Part shown: piece by piece, positions 15,543-27,399 of the stretch | Numbering within the stretch: position 1 is the stretch's first letter | Layout: each line of letters opens with the position of its first letter | Source: Xylocopilactobacillus apicola | GTDB lineage: Bacteria > Bacillota > Bacilli > Lactobacillales > Lactobacillaceae | Direction: 5' to 3' | NCBI RefSeq assembly: GCF_033095985.1 | Contig: NZ_AP026802.1 | Coordinates: 682,001-746,000, forward strand | Length of the DNA: 64,000 nt | Program-made: the position numbers and the translations under genes | The notes under the pieces: generated by a model | Seen by the model: the letters and a program-made list of their open reading frames with translations, nothing else | What the model was told of the DNA's origin: nothing | Database searches by the model: none

Positions 15543-16453
15543 ATTTCTTTAAAAACGATAAAGAAAATAAGCTTGAGCAGGATTATCAGAGAATGTTGGG
15601 AGTTCCAACAGTTAAATTAATTCCCCAAAGTGAACAAGCAGCGCTCAATATTTTAGTTGATTCTTTGCTTACACCAAACGACCGTTTGGTAATTATTAGT
15701 TCAGAGAATAAAAATCTAAACTGCAAATTTCGATTTTTGTTAGACCACTACCAAACAGAATATTGTCAAAAAACTTTTGAGCATCTTGAACTTGAAAGTT
15801 TACAGTCGCAGATTGAGAAATTTGGGCCACAGGTTATTATTTTTGATCGCGCAAGTTTTCAGTTTAAACCAGATTGGCAAGGATTGCGTCACTTGGCACG
15901 AATTAATGGGAGTCAATTAGTGGTGATGATGAATAGTAGCATTGACTGTGAATTAGCTGAAGTAGTAAATCTTGCTGATTTTGTGACTGCTAAGTGGGGA
16001 GCGGGGATGATCATCTCGCAATTTGATTATCAAGCGTTAATCGAAGAAAGTAGAGATAAATTCTTTTCAAAAGAAGTGATTTTTAGTTCAAATATAGTTA
16101 ATTCTAAAATTGCTAATCTTAACGCTCAGGCGCTGAGAAGAGGAATTGGCAGTCAGGCAAGTTGTAATGGAGCTTTAGTTTGTTTACCATATAGTGAAAT
16201 GCCCGATAGAATTGAAAATTTTCAAAAAATTCTTCATCAAGTTGGTTTAGAGGTCAAAGAGGCTAATCTTAAATCTGAAAAGCAAAAAGTACTTTTCTTT
16301 TCAACTTACGATTTGACTGCCAGTGGTTACAGTCAAGAAGCCTGCCAGCAGATCGGGGCAATTATTAGCAAAGCTTTTTTTGTGCAAAAAAATTTAATAA
16401 AGCTTGAAGAATTACGTCAACAAGTTTTAAATATTCAACGGGACTATTTATAA
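15533..16453 (+). CDS. Degenerate serine hydroxymethyltransferase-like protein in the glyA position
   Basis: 306 residues, against about 410 for true GlyA. The slot between tsaC and upp normally holds glyA in lactobacilli. Several blocks still align. [19 protein letters not shown] fits the SHMT region [32 protein letters not shown] fits the IDF..FR.IAD.VGA.L block. [16 protein letters not shown] fits AD.VTTTTHKTLRGPRGGMI with the HKTLRGPR segment missing. [18 protein letters not shown] fits TPALTTRGF...IA. The catalytic PLP lysine, the VDMAH aspartate/histidine and the N-terminal about 80 residues are gone, so it cannot be an active SHMT. The frame has no stop or frameshift, which suggests selection for some non-catalytic role. 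It starts inside tsaC. Confidence 0.7.
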   Translation: MGINFFKNDKENKLEQDYQRMLGVPTVKLIPQSEQAALNILVDSLLTPNDRLVIISSENKNLNCKFRFLLDHYQTEYCQKTFEHLELESLQSQIEKFGPQVIIFDRASFQFKPDWQGLRHLARINGSQLVVMMNSSIDCELAEVVNLADFVTAKWGAGMIISQFDYQALIEESRDKFFSKEVIFSSNIVNSKIANLNAQALRRGIGSQASCNGALVCLPYSEMPDRIENFQKILHQVGLEVKEANLKSEKQKVLFFSTYDLTASGYSQEACQQIGAIISKAFFVQKNLIKLEELRQQVLNIQRDYL

Positions 16454-16472
16454 AAATATTAGGAGGTGTCTA

Positions 16473-17102
16473 ATGAGTAATTTTACTGTTTTGAATCATC
16501 CATTAATTCAACATAAATTAACGATGATCAGAGGCAAGGAAGTAGGAACAAAGGATTTTCGGGAAGTGGCCAATGAAATAGCCGAATTGATGGTTTACGA
16601 GATTACCCGCGATTTACCGCTAAAAGACGTTGAAGTAGAAACACCGATGGGTAAATCCATCCAAAAAACTTTGGCAGGCAAAAAATTAGCCGTGGTACCA
16701 ATTTTAAGAGCAGGTTTAGGGATGGTCGATGGAGTTTTACGATTAATTCCCGCAGCTAAAGTTGGTCACGTTGGAATGTATCGCGATGAAAAAACCTTAC
16801 TTCCCCACGAATATTTTGTTAAAATGCCTTCTGATATTGATAAACGAATTCTCTTTATCGTTGATCCAATGCTTGCAACTGGAGGTTCAGCTAATATGGC
16901 GATTGAGGCTTTGAAAAAAAGAGGAGCAAAATCGATTCGTTTAGTAGTTTTAGTCGCGGCTCCAGAAGGAGTAAAGGCGGTCCAAGAGGCAAATCCGGAT
17001 GTCGATATCTATGCAGCAGCACTTGATGAAAAATTAAATCAAGATGGTTACATAGTTCCAGGACTAGGCGACGCAGGCGATCGGCTGTTCGGGACAAAAT
17101 AA
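16473..17102 (+). CDS. upp: Uracil phosphoribosyltransferase
   Basis: 209 residues, standard length. Converts uracil and PRPP to UMP. The PRPP-binding loop is [17 protein letters not shown] (about 128-144); the uracil-binding end is [25 protein letters not shown] lies upstream of the ATG. It precedes the ATP synthase operon, as in other lactobacilli, with no terminator seen between. Confidence 0.97.
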   Translation: MSNFTVLNHPLIQHKLTMIRGKEVGTKDFREVANEIAELMVYEITRDLPLKDVEVETPMGKSIQKTLAGKKLAVVPILRAGLGMVDGVLRLIPAAKVGHVGMYRDEKTLLPHEYFVKMPSDIDKRILFIVDPMLATGGSANMAIEALKKRGAKSIRLVVLVAAPEGVKAVQEANPDVDIYAAALDEKLNQDGYIVPGLGDAGDRLFGTK

Positions 17103-17128
17103 AGCGTTTGCATTTTTTGGAAATTGGT

Positions 17129-17156
17129 TCACTTTTTAATTTTAAGGTGTATGATA
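17129..17156 (+). promoter_or_regulatory. Putative promoter of the atp operon
   Basis: TTCACT (17129-17134), 16 bp, TATGAT (17151-17156): two-thirds match at -35, five of six at -10. The transcript would carry a 60-nt leader before atpB. The upp-atpB gap holds no other feature I can support. Confidence 0.45.
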
Positions 17157-17220
17157 ACTATTTGACGAGGAGAACTGAGGAAAAAAAAGTTTTCAGGTCA
17201 TTGAAAGAAGGTGAGGGTTT

Positions 17221-17937
17221 ACGGATAAGGATGCAGCAATTAGCATTTTTGGTTTGCGTTTTAACCTTGCTAACGACATTCCAATTCTGGTGATTGCCGT
17301 TTTGATTATTTGCTTGGTCTTTGCTTGGTCACGCCACCTGCAAATTCGCCCAGGAAGAAAGCAAAACGCACTTGAATGGTTGGTAGATTTTACTAACAAT
17401 GTTGTTGATAGTAATTTAACGGGCGAGGAAGAACGAAAACCAGCAAAATTGTTTGGTTTTGTGGTTTTTTTATTCATTATTGTCAGTAATGAAATTGGAT
17501 TGTTTTTTCAAATTACTAGTAATGGAGAAAGTTACTTTAGATCACCAACTGCTTCTGCAGTGGTAACGATGACTCTAGCCATGATGGTCCTTGCATATTC
17601 ACATTATGTAGGGGTTAAAAAGCATGGAATAAAGAGGTACCTTAAAAGTTTTGTAGAGCCATTTGCCCTTTTTCTACCGATCAATTTGATTGATGATTTT
17701 GCAAGTTTTTTAACACTTTCCTTGCGTTTATATGGAAACATTTACGCTGGAGAGGTGCTGATTCATCTAATCTCAAGTCTGGCTTTTGGCGTCAAAGGGA
17801 TGACTTACATAACGTTGCCTTTTGCATTGATTTTAATGTTGATTTGGCAAGTATTTTCTCTTTTTATTGGCGCAGTTCAGACATATGTGTTTCTAAATTT
17901 ATCAATGGTCTATATTGACCGCAAAGCAAATGAATAA
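17221..17937 (+). CDS. atpB: ATP synthase Fo subunit a, apparent ACG start
   Basis: 238 residues if read from ACG at 17221. Subunit a forms the proton half-channels against the c-ring. The essential Arg is in TLSLRLYGNIYAGE. The frame is closed by TGA at 17212-17214, and between that stop and TTG 17254 there is no ATG, GTG or TTG. Yet the codons from 17224 read DKDAAISIFGLRFNLAND, which includes the FGL.FNL block conserved at lactobacillal AtpB N-termini. A strong binding site (AAGGTGAGG, 17208-17216) sits 4 bp before ACG, one base away from ATG. TTG 17254 has no binding site and would cut off the conserved block. So either ACG is used, or there is a recent mutation or base-call error. Confidence 0.85.
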   Translation, partial: TDKDAAISIFGLRFNLANDIPILVIAVLIICLVFAWSRHLQIRPGRKQNALEWLVDFTNNVVDSNLTGEEERKPAKLFGFVVFLFIIVSNEIGLFFQITSNGESYFRSPTASAVVTMTLAMMVLAYSHYVGVKKHGIKRYLKSFVEPFALFLPINLIDDFASFLTLSLRLYGNIYAGEVLIHLISSLAFGVKGMTYITLPFALILMLIWQVFSLFIGAVQTYVFLNLSMVYIDRKANE

Positions 17938-17959
17938 AAAATGGAGGATTTTATAAAAA

Positions 17960-18181
17960 ATGACTGGAATTAATTTAATCGCAGCAGCATTTGCAGCAGC
18001 ATTTGCTGCAATTGGAGGAGCTTTTGGTGATGCTATCGTTGTTAGTAAGGCTTTAGAGAGTATGGCTCGTCAGCCTGAACAAAGTGGTACAATCCGTGGA
18101 ACGATGATCTTGGGTGTCGGTTTAACTGAATCGACTCCAATTCTAGCAATCGTTATCGCTCTGATTCTGGTATTCAAATAA
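17960..18181 (+). CDS. atpE: ATP synthase Fo subunit c
   Basis: 73 residues, a two-helix hairpin forming the rotor ring. The polar loop ARQPE (36-40) separates the helices. The ion-carrying Glu57 is in GVGLTESTPILAIV. Helix 1 has an alanine-rich AAAFAAAFAAIGG run where many c subunits have glycines. Asp24 takes the place filled by Gln in sodium-type rings and, as I recall, by Asn in many lactobacilli, and Glu57 is followed by Ser-Thr. The ion site is therefore unusual (see findings). GGAGG precedes the ATG. Confidence 0.96.
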   Translation: MTGINLIAAAFAAAFAAIGGAFGDAIVVSKALESMARQPEQSGTIRGTMILGVGLTESTPILAIVIALILVFK

Positions 18182-18210
18182 AAATTGACTAGCAGAAAGG
18201 TGCGTGGAAG

Positions 18211-18714
18211 ATGCTAAATTTGGGAATGGAACCTCTTGAAATTGGCGATACTCTTCTACTTTTGGTTACGTTGATTATCATGATTTATTTGATCGGCAAG
18301 TTCGCTTACGGACCGGTCAATAAAATGCTTGAAGATCGACGAAATAAGATTAATGATGATTTGGATCATGCTCAATCTGAGCGGGAAAAGGCTTCAGAAT
18401 TAGCAGCTCAACGTCAAAAAGAAGTTGATTCGAGTCGCGATGAAGCTAGTTCAATCATTGCAAAAGCAGAAAAAGATGGTCAAAAGCAAAAAGCTGGGAT
18501 CATTGAACAAGCTCATGAAGAAGCTGCAAATATTCAAAAGCGCGCTAAAGATGATCTTGCAAGTCAGAAAGATCAGATGCTTGATCAAGTTAAAAATAAT
18601 TTGGTTGAAGTATCAACTAAAATGGCCGCTAATATTTTAAAAGATCAAATCGATGAAGATAAACAAAAACAGTCGATTGATGATTTTTTGCAGAAAATTG
18701 AGGCTAGTAAATGA
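18211..18714 (+). CDS. atpF: ATP synthase Fo subunit b
   Basis: 167 residues. One membrane helix (about 13-32, LLLLVTLIIMIYLIGKFAYG) followed by a long, highly charged coiled coil that forms the peripheral stalk. The segment GPVNKMLEDRRNKI after the helix is typical. It ends in a 4-bp overlap (ATGA) with atpH. Confidence 0.95.
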   Translation: MLNLGMEPLEIGDTLLLLVTLIIMIYLIGKFAYGPVNKMLEDRRNKINDDLDHAQSEREKASELAAQRQKEVDSSRDEASSIIAKAEKDGQKQKAGIIEQAHEEAANIQKRAKDDLASQKDQMLDQVKNNLVEVSTKMAANILKDQIDEDKQKQSIDDFLQKIEASK

Positions 18715-19280
18715 GCTATGATCGAGAAAAGTATGCTACGGCTTACGTTGAGGCAATAGGCGAAGTCGTTAAAATTGAAGAAGGTAAGGAATTTATCGAT
18801 CAGTTAACTGAGTTGAATCAGGTCATGCTAGAGAATCCAGAACTAGAAACAGCTTTTAGGAGTCGACGACTCCCTCAAGCTATCGAAAAAGATCTTGTTA
18901 CTACTTTATGCCAGGGGTATAAGAGTGTAGTTCAGAGCTTTTTCTTAGTTTTGGTTCAAAACGGACATATTATGATTCTTGATCGAATTTGTGCTAAGTT
19001 CATTGAATTTCAAAATGAGCGACAGAAATTGATGGTTTTTAAGGCAGTAGTTACTTACCTTCCAGATAATTTGCAGCAACAGAAGTTAGAAGAGGTTCTA
19101 AAAAATAAATTTGACCTCAATGAGGTTCAAATTAATTATCAAATCGATAAGGACTTGGTCGGTGGAATTATCATTGAAAGCAATACATACTTGATTGATG
19201 ATTCAGTTCGCACTAGGCTAAATCGAGTTAGAGATTCATTGTTTCAAATGAAGATTAATAGTAAAGAATTGGAGGCATAA
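18711..19280 (+). CDS. atpH: ATP synthase F1 subunit delta
   Basis: 189 residues. Links the peripheral stalk to the top of the alpha-beta hexamer. The N-terminal helical domain ([13 protein letters not shown]) and the C-terminal [23 protein letters not shown] block are family hallmarks. Start overlaps the atpF stop, so synthesis is coupled. Confidence 0.94.
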   Translation: MSYDREKYATAYVEAIGEVVKIEEGKEFIDQLTELNQVMLENPELETAFRSRRLPQAIEKDLVTTLCQGYKSVVQSFFLVLVQNGHIMILDRICAKFIEFQNERQKLMVFKAVVTYLPDNLQQQKLEEVLKNKFDLNEVQINYQIDKDLVGGIIIESNTYLIDDSVRTRLNRVRDSLFQMKINSKELEA

Positions 19281-19282
19281 TT

Positions 19283-20842
19283 TTGGCAACTACTGAGGCA
19301 TTGGCTGAATATATCAAGAAACAGCTAAGCCAATATCAAGATGAAATTAAAGTTGATGAAATTGGTGCCGTTACTTATTTAGGTGATGGAATTGTCCGAG
19401 CGTCGGGGCTTAATAATGCCATGTATGGTGAGTTGGTTCAATTTGCTAATGGTGTTTATGGATTGATTCAAAATCTTGAAAGAGACGATGTAGGAATCAT
19501 TGTTCTTGGAGATTATGATGAAATTTCCGAAGGCGATACCGTTAAGCGGACTGGCCGGATTATGGAAGTACCTGTTGGTGACGATATGATTGGGCGAGTT
19601 GTAGATCCTTTGGGACGGCCAATTGATGGATTGGGTGAGATAAAAAGCAATGAAACGCGCCCAATTGAGTATAAAGCACCAGGCGTCATGCAAAGAAAAT
19701 CAGTTGATGAACCACTTCAAACCGGGATTAAAGCAATCGATTCGATTGTCCCAATTGGACGTGGGCAGCGTGAGTTAATCATTGGTGATCGAAAAACTGG
19801 AAAAACTTCGCTTGCCATTGATACGATTTTAAACCAAAAAGGCCAAGATATGATTTGTATCTATGTGGCTATTGGTCAAAAACAATCAACGGTTAGATCT
19901 CAGGTTGAAACTCTAAGAAAGTACGGCGCTCTAGACTATACATTTGTAGTAGAGGCTGGTCCATCTGTTCCGGCGCCACTTTTGTATATTGCACCTTATG
20001 CAGGTTCTGCAATGGGTGAGTATTTTATGTACAAGGGTAAAGACGTTTTAATTGTTTTCGATGATTTATCGAAACAAGCAGTCGCTTACCGTGAAATATC
20101 CCTGCTTCTTCGGCGTCCGCCAGGACGTGAAGCATATCCTGGTGATATCTTCTATACCCATTCAAGACTTTTGGAAAGAAGCGCGAAATTAAGTGATGAT
20201 TTAGGCGGTGGCTCAATGACAGCTTTACCAATCATTGAAACCCAGGCCGGAGATATTTCAGCCTACATTCCTACAAATGTAATTTCGATTACTGACGGAC
20301 AAATCTTTTTAATGAGTGATTTGTTCTTCGCGGGGACTAGGCCAGCTGTCGACGCAGGAGCTTCAGTCTCTCGAGTCGGTGGTGCTGCTCAGACAAAAGC
20401 AATGAAGAAATTATCAGGAACCTTGAGAATTGACTTAGCTAGTTATCGCGAGTTGGAATCATTTTCTCAATTTGGAACTGATCTTGATGCGGCTACGCAG
20501 TCTAAATTAAATCGGGGTCGACGAACTGTTGAAGTACTGAAACAAAAGTTGCACCAAATGCTTTCCGTGTCTGATGAAACTGTGATTTTTTATGCTTTAA
20601 CTAAGGGATACGTTGATAATGTTCCAATCAATAATATTACGGGATATGAAGAGTTTTTAATTAAGACGATGCATGCTCAATATTCTGAAATTATGGATGA
20701 AATTCAAAACAGCAAAGATTTGCCTAAAGATGATTCGCTTAATCAAGCAGTTAAAGAGATTACCGATACTTATATCGCCTCTTTAAATGCTAAAAACAAG
20801 GAAAATCCGGCAAGTCAAATTGCAAATAAGATTTCAAATTAG
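19283..20842 (+). CDS. atpA: ATP synthase F1 subunit alpha
   Basis: 519 residues. Non-catalytic nucleotide-binding subunit of the hexamer. The Walker A is [13 protein letters not shown]; the arginine-finger region is [28 protein letters not shown] tail of about 15 residues after the usual C-terminus is Asn/Lys-rich. It starts with TTG behind GGAGG. Confidence 0.97.
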   Translation: MATTEALAEYIKKQLSQYQDEIKVDEIGAVTYLGDGIVRASGLNNAMYGELVQFANGVYGLIQNLERDDVGIIVLGDYDEISEGDTVKRTGRIMEVPVGDDMIGRVVDPLGRPIDGLGEIKSNETRPIEYKAPGVMQRKSVDEPLQTGIKAIDSIVPIGRGQRELIIGDRKTGKTSLAIDTILNQKGQDMICIYVAIGQKQSTVRSQVETLRKYGALDYTFVVEAGPSVPAPLLYIAPYAGSAMGEYFMYKGKDVLIVFDDLSKQAVAYREISLLLRRPPGREAYPGDIFYTHSRLLERSAKLSDDLGGGSMTALPIIETQAGDISAYIPTNVISITDGQIFLMSDLFFAGTRPAVDAGASVSRVGGAAQTKAMKKLSGTLRIDLASYRELESFSQFGTDLDAATQSKLNRGRRTVEVLKQKLHQMLSVSDETVIFYALTKGYVDNVPINNITGYEEFLIKTMHAQYSEIMDEIQNSKDLPKDDSLNQAVKEITDTYIASLNAKNKENPASQIANKISN

Positions 20843-20850
20843 GTGTCTAA

Positions 20851-23348
<2,498 letters not shown>

Positions 23349-23355
23349 GTGAGAT

Positions 23356-23784
23356 ATGAATGAGGATAAAATTTTTCGTATCAATATTGTTACCCCGGAT
23401 GGTTTGATCTACGATCATCATACTACGATGGTTGTAGTGAAAGCTATTGGAGGAGAGATGGGCGTTGAGGCACATCATGAGCCGATTTTGGTATCGTTAA
23501 CGATTGCTCCGGTTAAAATTTACCGGGTTGATGGACAGATTCAGTATGTTGCTGTTAATGGCGGTTTTTTGGAAATGGACGACAATGTTGCAACTATCGT
23601 GGCCAATACTGCTGAACGTCCAGGTAATATTGATGTTGATCGAGCTCAATCTGCAGAAGAGCGAGCAAAAGAAAAAATTGAAAAAGCAAAACGCGAACAT
23701 GATGAAGCAGAATTGCGTCGCGCGGCTGTAGCTTTGAAAAGAGCAATCAATCGGATTGATACGGTATCTTTACGTAATCGTTAA
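23356..23784 (+). CDS. atpC: ATP synthase F1 subunit epsilon
   Basis: 142 residues. The N-terminal beta barrel (about 1-88: INIVTPDGLIYDH, GGFLEMDDNVATIVANTAE) and C-terminal helix pair (about 95-140) are complete. Epsilon regulates the motor by inserting its helices into the hexamer. Last gene of the operon; a terminator follows. Confidence 0.95.
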   Translation: MNEDKIFRINIVTPDGLIYDHHTTMVVVKAIGGEMGVEAHHEPILVSLTIAPVKIYRVDGQIQYVAVNGGFLEMDDNVATIVANTAERPGNIDVDRAQSAEERAKEKIEKAKREHDEAELRRAAVALKRAINRIDTVSLRNR

Positions 23785-23795
23785 ATCAATTAACA

Positions 23796-23836
23796 AATCC
23801 TAGTTTCAACGATAAGTTGTTGGTGCTAGGTTTTTT
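23796..23836 (+). terminator. Terminator of the atp operon
   Basis: CCTAG (23799-23803) pairs with CTAGG (23826-23830), with an inner CAAC/GTTG stem, followed by six T. Confidence 0.8.
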
Positions 23837-23938
23837 GTTTTTTTAGGTTGATGAATAGTGAAAATTGATTTTACAATATTTGAGTTTTGTTTAATTCAAA
23901 TAAGAAATGTGAAATTTTTTTAATTTTGGTCTGTTAAA

Positions 23939-23947
23939 TGATATAAT
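23939..23947 (+). promoter_or_regulatory. Extended -10 promoter of mreB
   Basis: TGA-TATAAT: a perfect -10 (23942-23947) with the TGN extension; no -35 needed or seen. The start codon is about 50 bp downstream. Confidence 0.65.
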
Positions 23948-23995
23948 TAAGTCCATTGAATAATCAGAAAAATAAAGTAAACGTGGAGTATAAGC

Positions 23996-24985
23996 ATGGC
24001 TAAAGAAATTGGCATTGATTTAGGGACGGCCAATGTCCTTATTAATCAAAAGGATAAAGGGATCGTTTTAAATGAACCTTCAGTGGTTGCAGTTGAAACG
24101 AGAACAAACCGGGTGGTAGCTGTTGGATCAGAAGCATATCGAATGGTTGGTCGCACACCTGGCGATATTAGAGTAATTAGGCCGCTGAAAGATGGGGTCA
24201 TTGCTGATTTTGATATCACTGAACAAATGTTGACGTATTTTATCAACAAGTTGAATTTGAAAGGATTTATGTCGCGACCAACAATTTTGATTTGCTGTCC
24301 GACAAATATTACCTCAATTGAACAAAAGGCGATTATTGACGCGGCAGAAAAAGCTGGCGGCAAAAAGGTTTATTTGGAGTTAGAACCGAAAGTTGCTGCT
24401 GTTGGAGCGGGACTTGATATCTATGAACCGAGCGGTAATATGGTTGTTGATATTGGAGGGGGAACTAGTGATATTGCAGTTCTTTCAATGGGTGAAGTTG
24501 TCACTAGTCGATCTCTAAGATTAGCAGGCGACGCGATGGATACGGAGATTGCAAATTTTGTGCGCCAAAAGCATAATCTTTTAATCGGGGAACGCACCGC
24601 TGAAAAAATCAAAATCGATATCGGTTACGTTTATAAACCGGATCCAGAAGTGTCGGTTGAAGTAAGAGGACGTGATATGGTATCTGGTTTACCAAGAGAG
24701 ATTACGATTAGTTCGGTTGAAGTTTCAGAAGCTTTGCATGATTCCATGTTGGCAATTATTGCAGGTGCTAAAGAAGTTCTAGAGAAAACTCCGCCTGAAC
24801 TGTCAGCAGATATTGTTGATCGGGGAGTAATGTTAACTGGCGGTGGAGCTCTTTTACGTGGAATTTCGCAAATGTTTTCAGATAGTTTACAGATTCCGGT
24901 AATCGTTGGTGATGAACCATTATTGGCTGTTGCTTTAGGTACAGGAATTCTACTTGACCATCTTGATAAAGGAATGAAAATCTAA
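23996..24985 (+). CDS. mreB: Rod shape-determining protein MreB (intact copy)
   Basis: 329 residues, actin-like ATPase guiding lateral wall synthesis. All nucleotide motifs are canonical: IDLGTANVLI (phosphate 1, Asp8), ELEPKVAAVGAG with the catalytic Glu, VVDIGGGTSDIAV (phosphate 2), LTGGGALLRG (adenosine). It heads the mreB-epuA-yidD-SEDS-suf run and is not next to mreC/mreD. A second, degraded MreB is at 42946-43923. Confidence 0.96.
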   Translation: MAKEIGIDLGTANVLINQKDKGIVLNEPSVVAVETRTNRVVAVGSEAYRMVGRTPGDIRVIRPLKDGVIADFDITEQMLTYFINKLNLKGFMSRPTILICCPTNITSIEQKAIIDAAEKAGGKKVYLELEPKVAAVGAGLDIYEPSGNMVVDIGGGTSDIAVLSMGEVVTSRSLRLAGDAMDTEIANFVRQKHNLLIGERTAEKIKIDIGYVYKPDPEVSVEVRGRDMVSGLPREITISSVEVSEALHDSMLAIIAGAKEVLEKTPPELSADIVDRGVMLTGGGALLRGISQMFSDSLQIPVIVGDEPLLAVALGTGILLDHLDKGMKI

Positions 24986-24987
24986 TC

Positions 24988-25164
24988 TTGCGCAAACATA
25001 AAGAAATCAGGGATTTTATTTTTAAAATTATAATTTACCTTCTGACTTTTATTCTTTTAGTTTTAATCGGTACCGGCGTCGGCTTTATGGTCGGTGGCGG
25101 TAATTTTTTTCAGGCTTTCAACTGGGCTAATTGGCAGCATTTATTAAACTATTTTAAGAGGTGA
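24988..25164 (+). CDS. EpuA-like small membrane protein
   Basis: 58 residues from TTG 24988: a basic N-terminus, one membrane helix (about 12-32), then [19 protein letters not shown]. The GGGN...F..W.H C-terminus matches EpuA-family proteins, which databases often label 'RNA polymerase subunit beta' because related sequences are near rpoB. It starts 2 bp after mreB; the binding site is AGGAATG inside mreB. Function unknown; location suggests the cell envelope. Confidence 0.75.
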   Translation: MRKHKEIRDFIFKIIIYLLTFILLVLIGTGVGFMVGGGNFFQAFNWANWQHLLNYFKR

Positions 25165-25166
25165 AG

Positions 25167-25421
25167 ATGCGGGTTCTTTTAATTTCTTTAGTCCGTTTTT
25201 ATCAGAAGTTTATTTCTCCAGGGTTTCTACCCCATTGTCGTTTTTATCCGACTTGTTCCAGTTATATGATTACAGCGTTAAAAAAGCATGGACCAATTTT
25301 GGGGTTGGTAATGGGAATTGCTAGAATCTTGCGGTGTAATCCGTTCGTTAAAGGCGGCATTGATTATGTTCCTGATTATTTTACGATTTTTCGTAACCGT
25401 GAAAGCGAAAGAAATGGATAG
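25167..25421 (+). CDS. yidD: Membrane protein insertion efficiency factor YidD
   Basis: 84 residues from ATG 25167. The family core is [22 protein letters not shown], with cysteines in [10 protein letters not shown], and [17 protein letters not shown]. YidD helps YidC insert membrane proteins. AGAGG five bases upstream favours ATG 25167 over GTG 25161. Confidence 0.93.
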   Translation: MRVLLISLVRFYQKFISPGFLPHCRFYPTCSSYMITALKKHGPILGLVMGIARILRCNPFVKGGIDYVPDYFTIFRNRESERNG

Positions 25422-25429
25422 TTAGTCAA

Positions 25430-26641
25430 ATGGATAATGAATCAAAATTAGACAATAAAATAGATTATGGGATTTTATTTAGTGTTTTTTTACTTGTGTT
25501 GATCGGAATGGGCTCTCTTTATGTTTCGCTTACCCATGACCCTAACATTGTTAATGTCGTTCGTCCAATGGTTTCTCAAGGAGTTTGGTACGTCTTTGGT
25601 ACTATTTGTATGCTTGCAGTCATGCAGCTTGATTCAGAGCAACTTTGGAAATTAACCCCTTATTTTTATGCCGCTGGAATATTTTTGCTCCTGCTCGTGT
25701 TGGTTTTTTATGATCGATACATATTTAACGAAGTCGGTGCTAAAAGTTGGTTTCGAATTGGCAATTTTACTTTTCAGCCTTCAGAAGTAGCAAAACCAGC
25801 TTACATTGTGATGCTTGCAAGGGTGACGACTTTGCACAATACCCGCTACCCCAAGCACAGTTTTCAAAGTGATTTTAAATTGATTTTCGAGTTGATTGGT
25901 TGGTCCTTACCAGTAGTTGGTTTGGTGATGCTTCAGCCCGATTTGGGGACGACCTTGGTTTTTATTGCTATTTTTTTAGGTATTTTAATTATGGCTGGGA
26001 TTATGTGGCAAATTTTGTTACCAGCGTTTATTGGGATGGGCTCGATTATGGGCGGGGCCCTGGCGCTAGTGGTGTTTGACCAGTCATTTCTTCTAAAACT
26101 AGGATTTAAGTCTTATCAATTTGATCGAATTTTTGATTGGCTAAACCCAACAAGCGGTAGTCAATCTTCAAACCAAGTTGGAAATAGTATTCGGGCAATT
26201 GGTTCGGGTCAATTGTTTGGAAAAGGGTTTGGGGTCTCGCAAGTTTACGTGCCAGTGCGGGAATCCGATATGATTTTTTCTGTAATTGGTGAGAATTTTG
26301 GTTTTATTGGATCTTGTGTTTTGATTTTTATCTATTTTGTTTTGATTTATCAAATGTTAAGCACGACCTTTGAAACCAAAAACGAGTTTTATGCTTATAT
26401 TTCAACTGGAGTTATTATGATGATTCTCTTCCATGTTTTTGAAAATATCGGAATGTCAATTGGACTTCTGCCAATGACGGGGGTCCCTTTACCTTTCATT
26501 TCTCAAGGGGGCTCCAATCTGTTAAGTAATATGATTGGGGTTGGTCTGGTCATGTCGATGAAGTTTCATTACAAGAATTATATTTTCTCTCGCAATAGCG
26601 AGATATTTAGCTCGACGGAAAGCGAGGCTTATATTAAATGA
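25430..26641 (+). CDS. SEDS peptidoglycan polymerase, RodA/FtsW family
   Basis: 403 residues, ten membrane helices. SEDS proteins polymerise glycan strands with a partner class B PBP. Family motifs: FQPSEVAKPA and GENFGFIGS, then MTGVPLPFISQGGSNLLSNM. The neighbourhood of MreB suggests the elongation (RodA) role. It ends in a 4-bp overlap with sufC. Confidence 0.92.
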   Translation: MDNESKLDNKIDYGILFSVFLLVLIGMGSLYVSLTHDPNIVNVVRPMVSQGVWYVFGTICMLAVMQLDSEQLWKLTPYFYAAGIFLLLLVLVFYDRYIFNEVGAKSWFRIGNFTFQPSEVAKPAYIVMLARVTTLHNTRYPKHSFQSDFKLIFELIGWSLPVVGLVMLQPDLGTTLVFIAIFLGILIMAGIMWQILLPAFIGMGSIMGGALALVVFDQSFLLKLGFKSYQFDRIFDWLNPTSGSQSSNQVGNSIRAIGSGQLFGKGFGVSQVYVPVRESDMIFSVIGENFGFIGSCVLIFIYFVLIYQMLSTTFETKNEFYAYISTGVIMMILFHVFENIGMSIGLLPMTGVPLPFISQGGSNLLSNMIGVGLVMSMKFHYKNYIFSRNSEIFSSTESEAYIK

Positions 26642-27399
26642 GCAAATTAGAAATTGTAGATTTACATGTTGAAGTTACCAATGATGAAAATGAAAAAGAA
26701 GAGATCCTTAAAGGTGTTAATTTAACAGTAAATACTGGTGAAATTCATGCTATCATGGGTCCTAACGGGACTGGAAAGTCAACTCTTTCCGAAACGATTA
26801 TGGGAAATCCTCATTATTTGGTCACTAAAGGTGATATTTTGATCGATGGCGAGTCATTGTTACCTTTGAGTGTTGATCAAAGGGCGCGTAAAGGTGTGTT
26901 TTTGGGAATGCAGTATCCAGCAGAAGTACCGGGAGTGACGAATGCTGAATTTATTCGAACCGCGATGAATGAGCGTGATCCCGAACACAAAATTTCAATC
27001 CGCGATTTTATTAAAAAATTAGATCAAACAATGAATCTTCTTCATATTTCAGAAGAATTTGAAGAAAGGAATCTTAATCAAGGTTATTCTGGCGGCGAAA
27101 AGAAACGAAACGAAATATTGCAGTTAATGATGTTGGATCCAAAGTTCGCCATTTTGGATGAGATTGATTCTGGTCTTGATATTGACGCCCTAAAGATTGT
27201 TTCTAAAGGCGTTAATTCAATGCGTTCTGATCATTTTGGAGCTTTAATTATTACCCACTACCAACGGCTGCTTGAATACATCGAGCCCGATTTTGTACAT
27301 GTAATGATGGGAGGAAAGGTTATTAAAACTGGTTCAGCAAGTTTGGCTGCTGAGCTTGAAAGAGTCGGATATGACGGGTTCGAAAAGGAAGTTTCATAA
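26638..27399 (+). CDS. sufC: Fe-S assembly ATPase SufC
   Basis: 253 residues, ABC ATPase fold. Walker A GPNGTGKSTL, signature YSGGEKKRNEI (the SufC form), Walker B FAILDEIDSGLDID. Works with SufB and SufD as the scaffold complex. Start ATGA overlaps the SEDS gene stop. Confidence 0.96.
   Translation: MSKLEIVDLHVEVTNDENEKEEILKGVNLTVNTGEIHAIMGPNGTGKSTLSETIMGNPHYLVTKGDILIDGESLLPLSVDQRARKGVFLGMQYPAEVPGVTNAEFIRTAMNERDPEHKISIRDFIKKLDQTMNLLHISEEFEERNLNQGYSGGEKKRNEILQLMMLDPKFAILDEIDSGLDIDALKIVSKGVNSMRSDHFGALIITHYQRLLEYIEPDFVHVMMGGKVIKTGSASLAAELERVGYDGFEKEVS

Noticed and set aside
17108-17293. 61-residue ORF between upp and atpB, including a 20-residue hydrophobic peptide from ATG 17230
   Set aside because: It overlaps the conserved atpB N-terminus in another frame and has no recognisable family; the ATG with ATAAGG is probably chance.
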